The notes beneath the pieces are model-generated. The model did not search any database, was not told the origin of the DNA, and worked only from the letters and a program-made list of their open reading frames with translations. From Collinsella sp. TF05-9AC (GTDB lineage: Bacteria > Actinomycetota > Coriobacteriia > Coriobacteriales > Coriobacteriaceae), in contig NZ_QSSH01000002.1 of NCBI RefSeq assembly GCF_003438495.1, positions 1 through 64,000 on the forward strand: a DNA stretch of 64,000 nucleotides. The letters are read 5' to 3'. The first letter of the stretch is position 1. Every line of letters begins with the position of its first letter. Below, piece after piece: positions 53,427 to 62,539 of the stretch. The position numbers were made by a program, and so were the translations under genes.

Positions 53427-56400
53427 ATGGCGTTGCTAGTAGGACTGGACGTAGGGTCGACGACGACCAAAGTTTACGCGATGCACGAGGATATGACCGA
53501 GGCGTGGTGGGGATATCGCCGCCACGGGGCGTGTCAGACAGCGAGCGTGCGCGCCATGCTCGGCGAGCTCGCCGAGCGCTTTCCCCATGAGTCGCTGCGC
53601 GTTGCGGTGACCGGCTCGGGTGCGCGCGATATCGCGACCGCGCTGGGCGCCTCGTACGTTCAGGAGGTGGTCGCCAACGCGCTCGCGATCAGCAGGTTCT
53701 ATCCGCAGACGCGCTGCGCCATCGAGCTGGGCGGTCAAGACGCCAAGATGATCTTCTTCCGCACCAACGATAAGGGAGACATCGAGGTTGCCGACATGCG
53801 CATGAACGGCTCGTGCGCAGGCGGTACCGGTGCATTTATCGACGAGATGGCAAAGCTCATGGGGGTCGGCACCGAATCGGGCGAGTTCGAGCAGCTCGCA
53901 AGCCGGGGAACGACCGTCCACGAGGTCTCGGGCCGCTGCGGCGTGTACGCAAAGACCGATATCCAGCCGCTGCTCAACGAGGGCATTCCTACCACCGACC
54001 TGGCGCTTTCGGCGCTTCACGCGGTCGCTCGCCAAACGATCGGCGGTCTGGCCCAGGGTATCGACATCGAGCCGCCGGTAATCTTCGAGGGCGGTACGCT
54101 CGCCTACAACCCCACGCTGGTCCGCGTGTTCCGGGAGCAACTGGATCTATCGGACGATCAGGTTATCGTCCCGCGCGATCCGCAGATCATGGTCGCGCGC
54201 GGTGCCGCCCTGTCGCTGACCGACATGTTCGCATCGTCCCAACCGATCGACCTTCCCGACGCTTTTGTCCGGCTGGATAAGCTCGAGACTGTCGCGCCCG
54301 CAAGCGGGGAGGGACGTCTTGCCCAGCCCTTTTTTGCCACACCTGCCGAGCAGGCGGATTTTACGGCACGCCATGGCAAAGAGACGCCGGCAAAGGGTCC
54401 GGATGCGTATGCGCCCGGAGAGACGGTGCGTGTGGCGCTCGGTATCGATTCGGGGAGCACGACGACCAAGTTCGCCCTGGTCGATGAGGCGGGTGAGCTT
54501 GTCGATTCGTTCTACGCGTCTAATAACGGCAGACCGCTCGACGTCGCCCAACAGGGTCTTGTCAGCTTGAAGAACCGCTGGGAGACAGCGGGAGTCACGC
54601 TTGCGATCGATGCCGTGGGCACCACGGGATACGGCGAGGAGCTTTTCGCGCGCGCGTTCCACGCCGACTACCATACGGTCGAGACGGTCGCGCACGCCCG
54701 CGCCGCGTGCGCATGCGTTCCCGATGCGACCTTCGTGCTCGACATCGGCGGACAGGATATGAAGGCCATCTGGCTCAACCACGGCGTGCTGACCGATATC
54801 GTCGTCAACGAGGCGTGCTCTGCGGGCTGCGGCTCGTTCCTCGAGGGTTTTGCCAAAAACCTCGGAATAGCCATTGAGGATATCGCGACCGAGGCATTTT
54901 CGTCCAAAGCCCCCGCCGTTCTCGGCAGCCGCTGCACGGTGTTCATGAACAGCAGCGTCGTTTCCGAGCAGCGGCGCGGTAAGGGTCCGGGCGACATCAT
55001 GGCCGGTCTCTGCCGTTCGATTATCGAGAACGTGTTCACCAAGGTCATTCGCGTTTCAAATCTCAACCGTCTGGGCGACAAAGTCGTCGTCCAGGGCGGC
55101 ACGTTCCGAAACGACGCGGTGCTGCGCGCATTCGAGCAGTATCTGGGCAAACCCGTCACGCGTGCGCCCCACCCGGGGCTGATGGGCGCTATCGGTATCG
55201 CCCTGCTCGCGCGCGAGGAATGCCGCAAGGGCGACGCCGGCACGTCGTTTATCGGGCTCGATGCCGTGGAGCGCTTCGAGCATCGCGAGTTCGGCGGCGT
55301 TACCTGCCGTCGGTGCAACAACCGCTGCCAGCGCGCGGTCGTGGCATTTGGCGACGGCTCGCTTTACGTCACGGGCAATCGCTGCCCGCGCGGCGGCGCC
55401 ATCTCATGGGATGAGCTCGTGCGCGAGGTTCCCGCGGCGGAGGAGCTGCGTCCGCAGGGTGCTTGCGAGGCACAGGCACCCGGCACGGGGCGCGACCGGA
55501 CCGCGGCTGCCCCCAATCTCTTTGTCGACCGCGAGAAGCTGCTGTTCGAGTCGTACCCCACGGTTCCCGTCTGCGGGGGGCGCGATGTCACGATCGGCAT
55601 TCCCCGTGTGCTCGAGTTCTGGGACACCATGCCGTTCTGGTCGACGTTCTTCAGCGCGCTCGGCTTTAAGGTGCGCGTCTCGGGACGCAGCACCAAGGCG
55701 ATGTACGAGCGCGGTCTGGCGCACGTCACATCCGACACCGTGTGCTTCCCGGCCAAGCTCGTCCACGGGCACATCCGCAATCTCGTCGACGCCGGCGTCG
55801 ACCGCATCTTCATGCCCATCATCACGACGGTGCCCACCGAAAACACCGCCTCTACCAGCGAGTGGATGTGCGCCGTCGTAAAGGGATACCCCTACGTGAT
55901 GCGCAATTCCGATAACCCGGAGGAGCGTTTCGGCGTTCCGTTCGATACGCCGCTGTTCCACTGGTACGACGAGGGCGACCGAAACCGCCAGCTCAAGGCG
56001 TGGTGCAAGGAGACCTTCGATGTCGATGCCGACCTGGTTGCCAAGGCGACCGAGCAGGCGGACCGCGCGCAGCAGACGTTTGAGAACCAGCTGCAGCTGC
56101 GCGGCGGGCAGGTGCTCGAGAACGTGCACGAGGACGGCGGCTACGCGGTGGTGATCGCTTCGCGCCCGTACCACAACGACCCGCTGGTCAACCACGGGCT
56201 GCCCAAGCTCTTCTCTGAGCGCGGCATCCCCGTGCTGACGCCCGATGCGGTGCCGGGGGTCTGCAACGTCGATCTTTCCAACAGCCGCATCGACATCGTG
56301 AACAACTACCATGCGCGCATGCTGTCGTGCGCGGTCATCGTCGCATCGACGCCCGAGCTCGAGCTCGTGCAGATGGGCAGCTTCGGCTGCGGCCACGATG

Positions 56401-57866
56401 CGTATCTCACCGACGAGATCGCGCGCATGATGGGCGAGATGGGCTCCAAGGTTCCGATGATGATCAAGCTCGATGAGAGCGACGTCGCCGGTCCCATGGG
56501 CATTCGCGTGCGTTCGTTTATCGAGTCGGTCAACCGTCGTCGCGCGGAGGAGCGTGCCGAGGGCGCCCGGGTGCACGCGGTCCATCCGCTCGACGACCCG
56601 TATAAGGTCAAGTACACCAAGCGCGACCGGCACGACAAGATCGCGCTGGTCCCCAACACCTCCCATGCGTTCTGCAGGCTCATGACCGCGGCGATGCGCA
56701 ATCAGGGCGTGCGCGCCGAGGCCCTTGATATCGGGCGCGAGGATGCCATCCGCCTGGGCAAACGCTATGTGCACAACGACATCTGCTTCCCCGCGCAAAT
56801 CGTGATCGGCGAGGCGCTCGCGGCACTCGAGAGCGGTAAGTACGACCCGCACGACGTCGCCGTGGTGACTGGCAAGTATATCGGCGACTGCCGCCTGACG
56901 CACTACATGCCCCTGCTGCGCCGCGCGCTCGACGACGCGGGATACGACTATGTCCCGGTGCTCACCAACGACGACGTCGATGCCCACAATGCGCATCCGG
57001 GCTTCAAGCTCGGCCTTGGCCCGAGCATCCAGATCGCCTACGGTCTTCCCATGATCGATGCCCTCGAGGCCATGCTTAGGCGCATCCGTCCCTACGAGCT
57101 CGAGAAGGGCGCGGCGGACGCTGCGTTCGACCGCGCGCTCGATGAGGTTATCGAGGGCATGGAGCGCTCCGGGCTGAGAGGCCAGGCGACGGGCTTCAAA
57201 CGCGCGCTTGCGATCATGGACGCCGTTCCGTACGACCGCTCGAACCCGCATCCGACCGTTCTCATCGTGGGCGAGTACCTGCTCAATTTCCATCTCGGCG
57301 CCAACCACGAGATCGAGCGCTACCTCGAGGACAACGGGCTCGAGGTCATCGAGGCGCGCATGACCGACGTGATCCGCAAGACCTATTTCTACAAGCATGC
57401 GCAGTCGCGCGAGTTCCACGTCGACCTGTCGCTGCCCGAAAAGGCCTGGTACGCCACGGCGGACAACCTGTTCGAGCTCGCGCACGACCGTTGCGACCGC
57501 CTGGGCGCGGCGAGCCCGCTCTACGAGCCGCCGACGCGCATGCCCGAGCTCGTGCGCGCGAGCGATAAGATCCTGCACCATACGTTCGATGCGGGCGAGG
57601 GCGTGCTGATTCCGGCGGAGATCCTCGAGCACGCCAAGCGCGGCTGCCGCAACTTCGTGATCCTGCAGCCGTTCGGGTGTCTGCCCAACCATGTCGTGGG
57701 GCGCGGGCTCATCCATGCGCTCAAGGAGCAGTATCCCACGGCGCAGTTCCTGCCGCTCGACTACGATCCCGACGTGAGCTTCGCCAACGTGGAGAACCGT
57801 CTTCAGATGCTCATCATGAACGCCAAGGCGCAGGGGTGCGGTGAGGCGCATGGCGAGACCGCGTAA
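53427..57866 (+). CDS. Acyl-CoA dehydratase activase (double ASKHA + DUF2229 fusion)
   Basis: 1479 residues. Two BcrAD/BadFG-type ATPase modules are fused: the first begins GLDVGSTTTKVYAMHED and has LGGQDAKM and the Fe-S loop NGSCAGGTGAF with C130; the second begins LGIDSGSTTTKFALVDE and has DIGGQDMKAIW and NEACSAGCGSF. Then come a Cys-rich RRCNNRCQ stretch (about 630), a DUF2229 domain (IGIPRVLEFWDTMPFWSTFF) and a long C-terminal region with ICFPAQIVIG. Such giant proteins are annotated as 2-hydroxyacyl-CoA dehydratase activators; related ones act with small-molecule dehydratases, but no partner subunit lies nearby. ATG 53427 after GACGGAG. Its end overlaps the TetR gene, so they are co-transcribed. 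Confidence 0.88.
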   Translation: MALLVGLDVGSTTTKVYAMHEDMTEAWWGYRRHGACQTASVRAMLGELAERFPHESLRVAVTGSGARDIATALGASYVQEVVANALAISRFYPQTRCAIELGGQDAKMIFFRTNDKGDIEVADMRMNGSCAGGTGAFIDEMAKLMGVGTESGEFEQLASRGTTVHEVSGRCGVYAKTDIQPLLNEGIPTTDLALSALHAVARQTIGGLAQGIDIEPPVIFEGGTLAYNPTLVRVFREQLDLSDDQVIVPRDPQIMVARGAALSLTDMFASSQPIDLPDAFVRLDKLETVAPASGEGRLAQPFFATPAEQADFTARHGKETPAKGPDAYAPGETVRVALGIDSGSTTTKFALVDEAGELVDSFYASNNGRPLDVAQQGLVSLKNRWETAGVTLAIDAVGTTGYGEELFARAFHADYHTVETVAHARAACACVPDATFVLDIGGQDMKAIWLNHGVLTDIVVNEACSAGCGSFLEGFAKNLGIAIEDIATEAFSSKAPAVLGSRCTVFMNSSVVSEQRRGKGPGDIMAGLCRSIIENVFTKVIRVSNLNRLGDKVVVQGGTFRNDAVLRAFEQYLGKPVTRAPHPGLMGAIGIALLAREECRKGDAGTSFIGLDAVERFEHREFGGVTCRRCNNRCQRAVVAFGDGSLYVTGNRCPRGGAISWDELVREVPAAEELRPQGACEAQAPGTGRDRTAAAPNLFVDREKLLFESYPTVPVCGGRDVTIGIPRVLEFWDTMPFWSTFFSALGFKVRVSGRSTKAMYERGLAHVTSDTVCFPAKLVHGHIRNLVDAGVDRIFMPIITTVPTENTASTSEWMCAVVKGYPYVMRNSDNPEERFGVPFDTPLFHWYDEGDRNRQLKAWCKETFDVDADLVAKATEQADRAQQTFENQLQLRGGQVLENVHEDGGYAVVIASRPYHNDPLVNHGLPKLFSERGIPVLTPDAVPGVCNVDLSNSRIDIVNNYHARMLSCAVIVASTPELELVQMGSFGCGHDAYLTDEIARMMGEMGSKVPMMIKLDESDVAGPMGIRVRSFIESVNRRRAEERAEGARVHAVHPLDDPYKVKYTKRDRHDKIALVPNTSHAFCRLMTAAMRNQGVRAEALDIGREDAIRLGKRYVHNDICFPAQIVIGEALAALESGKYDPHDVAVVTGKYIGDCRLTHYMPLLRRALDDAGYDYVPVLTNDDVDAHNAHPGFKLGLGPSIQIAYGLPMIDALEAMLRRIRPYELEKGAADAAFDRALDEVIEGMERSGLRGQATGFKRALAIMDAVPYDRSNPHPTVLIVGEYLLNFHLGANHEIERYLEDNGLEVIEARMTDVIRKTYFYKHAQSREFHVDLSLPEKAWYATADNLFELAHDRCDRLGAASPLYEPPTRMPELVRASDKILHHTFDAGEGVLIPAEILEHAKRGCRNFVILQPFGCLPNHVVGRGLIHALKEQYPTAQFLPLDYDPDVSFANVENRLQMLIMNAKAQGCGEAHGETA

Positions 57867-58539
57867 GGACGCCGATGCGCCCGATGCGCGCACCCGTATC
57901 ATCGAGGCGTTTTGGGAGCTCATCGAGAACAACAGCATCTTCGAGCTGTCGGTTGGCGAGGTGACCCGCGCCGCCCAGTGCAATCGCGGAACGTTTTACT
58001 ACTATTTTCACGATTTCGATGAACTCGTCGCCATCGCCATAGCCCAGCTGCTGCAGGATAACGAGCTCATCACCGATGCCCTCTGGCATTTTTCGAGCGA
58101 GGGCGACCTTTCGGCGTTCGACCGGCGCGGCGTCCGCTGCCTGCTGCGGCGCATCGTCATCACCATGAGGGCGGGTGCCGCCGAGCAGGTCGTGCAGGGC
58201 ATCCATACGATCATCATCGACCGCGTGAGAGAGATCGTCCACCCCGACGGAGAAGAGCTCAAGGCAGATTCGAGCTTTGCGGTGGGCTTTCTGGTCTCGG
58301 GCATCATGGGCTTTGTGATGGCGGTCGGCTTTGCCCGGGAGGGCGGCGAGGAGATAGACCTCGAGCAGCTGGGGGACAGCGCGTGCGCGTACCTGAGGGC
58401 GGTCGCCATGCAGACGGTGGAAACGGTCGCGCAAGTCGAGGGCGTCGATACATCCGAGCTGCTCGAACGCGTCTCCAAGGAGGCCGATGCCTATCGCGCA
58501 TCGCGTGCGACGAGTCCCGACGTGGTGAAAGACGCCTAG
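57850..58539 (+). CDS. TetR/AcrR family transcriptional regulator
   Basis: 229 residues. N-terminal helix-turn-helix (about 18-62: RTRIIEAFWELIEN, LSVGEVTRAAQCNRGTFYYYFHDFDELV) with the typical YYYF dimer-proximal motif, then an all-helical ligand domain. It overlaps the activase gene by 17 bases, so one transcript carries both. The palindrome at 53358-53376 is its probable operator, giving feedback on the whole unit. GTG 57841 is an alternative start. The ligand is unknown. Confidence 0.88.
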   Translation: MARPRKDADAPDARTRIIEAFWELIENNSIFELSVGEVTRAAQCNRGTFYYYFHDFDELVAIAIAQLLQDNELITDALWHFSSEGDLSAFDRRGVRCLLRRIVITMRAGAAEQVVQGIHTIIIDRVREIVHPDGEELKADSSFAVGFLVSGIMGFVMAVGFAREGGEEIDLEQLGDSACAYLRAVAMQTVETVAQVEGVDTSELLERVSKEADAYRASRATSPDVVKDA

Positions 58540-58731
58540 GGTTTCTCTTGCGGGGCGCCTGTCGCGCATCGCGCGGTGAGTCCCGCGATGCGGTCATAAC
58601 CTGCATTCATGTGAGCCGGGTTTATAGATATTCCTCCAGCTGTTAACATAGACAACCTGTGGGTAAAGAGACAAAAGCGCCGCCGACGGGCGGGCGTTTT
58701 GATTGCGATGAACTCATGTAAGGAAACGAGC

Positions 58732-61374
58732 ATGTTAGATAGATTTACCGATCGAGCGCGTAAGGTCATGTCCATGGCCAAGCAGGAGGCGCTCGATCTT
58801 CATTCAAATAAGGTGGGCACCGAACACCTGCTGCTCGCGCTTGCCAAGGAGGATGAGGGCATTGCCGCCGAGGCACTGCGCTCGCTTGATATCTCCTACG
58901 ACGACATCATGGACACCCTCAAGGAGGTCCAGACCACGGTTCCCGAGCCCAGTGAGGAGACCGAGGCGGCTAAGCTCGCCTTTACGCCGCTCGTCATTAG
59001 CGTTATGGAGCGTTCATTCCGCGTGGCGCGTGAGAATAACCAGACCTACGTGTCGACCGAGCACTTGCTGATCGGCATCGTCGAAGAGGGCAACGGCATG
59101 GCCATGGACATCCTCATGCGCCTGGGTGTGTCGTCCGCCTCTATCAAAAAGGCTATCGAGAAACTCACCGCCAAGGACCAGGACAAGAAGCGTCCGCTCG
59201 CCGGCGCCGGTGCTGGTCGTCCCGGTGCGGGCCTGCCGTTCTTTAGCGGCTCGGATGCCTCTCAGCAAAAGGGGAGTGGCACCGATACGCTTAAGCAGTT
59301 CGCGACTAACCTCACGCAGAAGGCGCGCGACGGCGAGCTCGACCCTGTAATTGGTCGCGAAAAGGAAGTCCAGCGTATGATGGAAATTCTTTCGCGCCGC
59401 ACCAAGAACAACCCGCTCATTCTGGGCGACCCCGGCGTGGGCAAGACGGCCATCGTCGAGGGCCTAGCTCAGCAGATTGCAGCCGGCAACGTGCCCGAGA
59501 ACCTCATGAACCAGAATATCTGGACGCTCGATCTGCCGGGTCTTGTCGCGGGCGCCAAGTATCGCGGTGAGTTCGAGGAGCGCCTCAAGAACGTGATCCA
59601 GGAGGCAACCGAAGCCGACGACGTCATCCTGTTTATCGACGAGATGCACACCATCATCGGTGCCGGTTCTGCCGAGGGTTCCATCGACGCGAGCTCCATG
59701 CTCAAGCCCGTACTTGCGCGCGGTGCCTTCCAGATTATCGGCGCCACCACGGCCGAGGAATTCCGCAAGTACCTCACCAAGGACCCGGCCTTCGAGCGTC
59801 GCTTCCAGACCATCGATGTCGAGGAGCCGAGCGTCGAGGACACGGTCAAGATCCTGACCGCGCTCAAGCCGCGCTACGAGGAGCACCACCATGTGCGCTA
59901 TACGCAGGGTGCTATCGAGGCTGCCGCGAACCTTTCCAACCGCTACATACAGGATCGCTTCCTGCCCGATAAGGCCATCGACCTCATCGACGAGGCCGGT
60001 GCCCGCGCTCGCATCGCCGCGAATCGCGCGCCCGAGCCGGTGCGTGAGGCCGAGCATCGCATAGAGGAGCTCAAGGCCGCCGCGCAGGAGGCCACCGAGA
60101 GCGACGATATGAACAAGGCCGCCGAGATCACCGAGCAGCAGAAAGCTGCCGAGATTGAGCTCGCCGAGGCCAAGGCCGCCTGGACGGCCGAGCTCGACGC
60201 CAGCCCGCTCACCATCGACGTGAGCCAGATCGCCGATATCGTGTCCGTGACTTCGGGCGTGCCGGTGTCCTCGCTTACCGAGAGCGAGAGCCGTCGCCTG
60301 CTGCAAGCCGAAAGCGTGCTCAAGACGCGCATCATCGGTCAGGATGAGGCTGTCGAGGCCGTTGCCAAGGCCGTGCGCCGCAGCCGCTCGCCGCTCAAGG
60401 ATCCGCGTCGCCCCGGCGGCAGCTTTATCTTCCTGGGTCCCACCGGCACGGGCAAGACCGAGCTCGCCAAGACGCTCGCCGAGTACCTCTTTGGCAGCAA
60501 GGATGCACTCATCAGCTTCGACATGTCCGAGTTCGGTAGCGAGTTCGAGGTCTCCAAGCTCATCGGTAGCCCTCCGGGTTACGTCGGTCACGACGAGGGC
60601 GGCCAGCTCACCAAGGCCGTTCGTCGTCACCCGTACTCGGTCGTGCTGTTCGACGAGATCGAGAAGGCGCACCCCGATATCTTCAACATCTTGCTGCAGG
60701 TGCTGGAGGAGGGCCGCCTGACCGATAGCCAGGGCAAGACGGTCGACTTCCGCAACACCGTGATCATCATGACGTCCAACGTGGGCGCCCGCGAGATTGC
60801 GCAGGATGCGAGCGTTGGCTTTGGCACCACCGGCGAGCAGGGTCTCACGTCGAGTGAGATCCGTGGTCGCGCGATGGGTGAGCTCAAGCGTCTGTTCCGC
60901 CCCGAGCTGCTCAACCGTATCGATGACATTGTGGTGTTCCAGAAGCTCTCGGGCGAGAATCTCACCAAGATCGCGCACCTGCTGGTGGACGACCTGCGTC
61001 AGCGTTTGATTGCCAACGGCATGAACATCAAGCTCACCGACGCGGCCTATGACAAGATCGTGGCCGAGGGCACCGACCTCACCAACGGTGCGCGTCCGCT
61101 GCGCCGTGCCATCCAAAAGCTCATCGAGGACCCGCTGTCCGAGGAGCTTCTGGCCGGCGAGTGGGGCGAGGGCGATACCGTCCTGTGCGACGTGGCCGAT
61201 GGCAAGTTTGTCTTTAGCCACGGCACGGGCGAGATCCCGGCACCGCGTCCGGCGGGCACGCTCGGTGGCGATACCGCCCCGGCGGCACCGCACACCGGCA
61301 ACGCCGCGCCCGTGAGCGGCGGCGTGACCTCGGGCCCCGGCGGCATGATGCAAGCCGGCTCTGGTGCGCTGTAG
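58732..61374 (+). CDS. clpC: ATP-dependent Clp protease ATP-binding subunit ClpC
   Basis: 880 residues. N-domain (about 1-150, two ClpN repeats: [19 protein letters not shown] and later [18 protein letters not shown]), first AAA+ module with Walker A GDPGVGKT (about 231-238), M-domain coiled coil near 430-470, and second AAA+ module with Walker A GPTGTGKT (about 568-575), ending [10 protein letters not shown] and a Gly/Pro/Ala-rich tail of about 45 residues. Unfolds proteins for ClpP. ATG 58732 follows TAAGGAAACGAG; an upstream in-frame ATG (58699) is unlikely. ctsR and mcsAB, often adjacent in Firmicutes, are absent here. Confidence 0.95.
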   Translation: MLDRFTDRARKVMSMAKQEALDLHSNKVGTEHLLLALAKEDEGIAAEALRSLDISYDDIMDTLKEVQTTVPEPSEETEAAKLAFTPLVISVMERSFRVARENNQTYVSTEHLLIGIVEEGNGMAMDILMRLGVSSASIKKAIEKLTAKDQDKKRPLAGAGAGRPGAGLPFFSGSDASQQKGSGTDTLKQFATNLTQKARDGELDPVIGREKEVQRMMEILSRRTKNNPLILGDPGVGKTAIVEGLAQQIAAGNVPENLMNQNIWTLDLPGLVAGAKYRGEFEERLKNVIQEATEADDVILFIDEMHTIIGAGSAEGSIDASSMLKPVLARGAFQIIGATTAEEFRKYLTKDPAFERRFQTIDVEEPSVEDTVKILTALKPRYEEHHHVRYTQGAIEAAANLSNRYIQDRFLPDKAIDLIDEAGARARIAANRAPEPVREAEHRIEELKAAAQEATESDDMNKAAEITEQQKAAEIELAEAKAAWTAELDASPLTIDVSQIADIVSVTSGVPVSSLTESESRRLLQAESVLKTRIIGQDEAVEAVAKAVRRSRSPLKDPRRPGGSFIFLGPTGTGKTELAKTLAEYLFGSKDALISFDMSEFGSEFEVSKLIGSPPGYVGHDEGGQLTKAVRRHPYSVVLFDEIEKAHPDIFNILLQVLEEGRLTDSQGKTVDFRNTVIIMTSNVGAREIAQDASVGFGTTGEQGLTSSEIRGRAMGELKRLFRPELLNRIDDIVVFQKLSGENLTKIAHLLVDDLRQRLIANGMNIKLTDAAYDKIVAEGTDLTNGARPLRRAIQKLIEDPLSEELLAGEWGEGDTVLCDVADGKFVFSHGTGEIPAPRPAGTLGGDTAPAAPHTGNAAPVSGGVTSGPGGMMQAGSGAL

Positions 61375-61395
61375 GGATTAAACATACCTTGTATA

Positions 61396-61431
61396 ACGGG
61401 GGCGTTTCCGATAAGGAGGCGCCCCCGTTTC
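61396..61431 (+). terminator. Intrinsic terminator of clpC
   Basis: AACGGGGGCG (61396-61405) pairs with CGCCCCCGTT (61420-61429), then TCTATTG. The T-run is short. Confidence 0.75.
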
Positions 61432-61454
61432 TATTGAAATGTGCTTCAATCTGC

Positions 61455-61489
61455 TTTGCTATACTGAAATCGAGATTCAGTATAGCAAA
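61455..61489. promoter_or_regulatory. Operator of the toxin-antitoxin operon
   Basis: TTTGCTATACTGAA (61455-61468) and TTCAGTATAGCAAA (61476-61489): perfect 14-bp inverted arms with a 7-base spacer. It includes a TATACT -10-like box and overlaps the ribosome site, ideal for autorepression by the antitoxin. Confidence 0.8.
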
Positions 61490-61498
61490 GGAGTTGAT

Positions 61499-61867
61499 AT
61501 GCCTACATCAATACTCGACACGCGGCCAGTTCAGATGAACGTGCGTATAGATCGCCAGCTCAAAGAGGCAGGAGACGCCGTACTGACTCATATTGGCATG
61601 ACGCCGTCGCAAGCTGTGAGGGAGCTGTGGCAGTACTTGACCGAGAACGGTCATATGCCCGTCGCAAAAAAGAATGATGACGAAGTCCTGCCTGACGACA
61701 TACGATCGAAGGCGAGTTCGTCCCGCGTCTCGGAAGGGGCTGCGTTAATTTCGAATTTTTATGAGCGGTTCTCGATTCAGAGGCCGAGCCCCGATGAAGC
61801 CTTTGATTACGACGAGTTATACGATCAAATGATGAGCGAGAGATTCAGCGATTGGATCGAATTATGA
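61499..61867 (+). CDS. RelB/DinJ-type antitoxin
   Basis: 122 residues. The N-terminal half (VQMNVRIDRQLKEAGDAVL...GMTPSQAVRELWQYL) is a ribbon-helix-helix of the RelB/DinJ family, which binds the operator as a dimer. The C-terminal half (about 65-122) is disordered and acidic, as expected for toxin neutralisation. ATG 61499 is preceded by AAAGGAG. It overlaps the toxin gene (ATGA). RelB/DinJ antitoxins usually pair with RelE/YafQ toxins; here the partner is a PIN-domain protein. Confidence 0.87.
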   Translation: MPTSILDTRPVQMNVRIDRQLKEAGDAVLTHIGMTPSQAVRELWQYLTENGHMPVAKKNDDEVLPDDIRSKASSSRVSEGAALISNFYERFSIQRPSPDEAFDYDELYDQMMSERFSDWIEL

Positions 61868-62391
61868 GCGGCGTCGGAACGAAACGTGTGCTCAAGCTGC
61901 TGATCGACACGAACGTCTGGCTAGATTACTTTCTCGCTCGCACGAATGCGACCAGGCCGATAGTCGAGCTCCTTTCTCGCGCGGCGGAAGCGGAGGATAT
62001 CGTCCTCTTCTCGTCCTCCCTGTCTGTCAAAGACGTCTATTACATTCTGGGAAGGACGATGAAGGCCGACGCCCGCCGCGAGGGGGCTCTCACTCCCGAA
62101 GCCATCGCCGGTGCCGACGAGACAGCGTGGGCGTGCGTTCGCCTGATTCGGCAAAAGTCGATTATTGCCTCGGTCGGTGCAGACGAGGTCTTCGACTCCT
62201 TTGTGTTCAAGTATCATCACAACGACTTTGAGGACGACCTGATGCTGGGCGTCGCCAATCGCATTGATGCCGATTACGTCGTGACAGAGGACAAAAATCT
62301 CATCAAACATACCAATGGTGTATGCATTAATGTTCAACAGGCGTTGAAGTTGGTTGAAGGGTCCAACGTCCCTTCGGCACGGCCCGTCTAA
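61864..62391 (+). CDS. PIN-domain toxin (VapC-like)
   Basis: 175 residues. PIN-fold acidic residues: D15 in LLIDTNVWLDYF, a second-shell Asp57 region, D124-D125 in FEDDLMLG and D143 in VVTEDKN. VapC-type toxins are Mg-dependent ribonucleases that cut tRNA or rRNA. ATG 61864 overlaps the antitoxin stop by 4 bases; the longer frame from 61852 is not needed. About 25 residues longer than typical VapC because of an insertion around 65-90 (KADARREGALTPEAIAGADE). Expression is presumably repressed through the operator at 61455. Confidence 0.85.
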   Translation: MSGVGTKRVLKLLIDTNVWLDYFLARTNATRPIVELLSRAAEAEDIVLFSSSLSVKDVYYILGRTMKADARREGALTPEAIAGADETAWACVRLIRQKSIIASVGADEVFDSFVFKYHHNDFEDDLMLGVANRIDADYVVTEDKNLIKHTNGVCINVQQALKLVEGSNVPSARPV

Positions 62392-62539
62392 TATGCTTTA
62401 TCTTGATAAAGTGGCGTTTCCTCGCCGTTAGCCGATGATGCGAGGGCGCTCGGCGTTTTCGACTGGTTTATGCACGCAAAGTCTGGGAATATACAAGTCG
62501 CATGTCTTACTGTCTAACCAGTTGCGCCAAGGAGGCACC

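Noticed and set aside
55404..57983. 859-codon minus-strand frame opposite the activase
   Set aside because: Antisense shadow; composition typical of reversed GC-rich coding DNA.
62494..62523. tRNA D-arm-like sequence before pepD (minus strand TTGGCGCAACTGGTTAG)
   Set aside because: No anticodon or T-arm can be folded around it; similarity to the tRNA-Val D-arm may be chance or a small relic.
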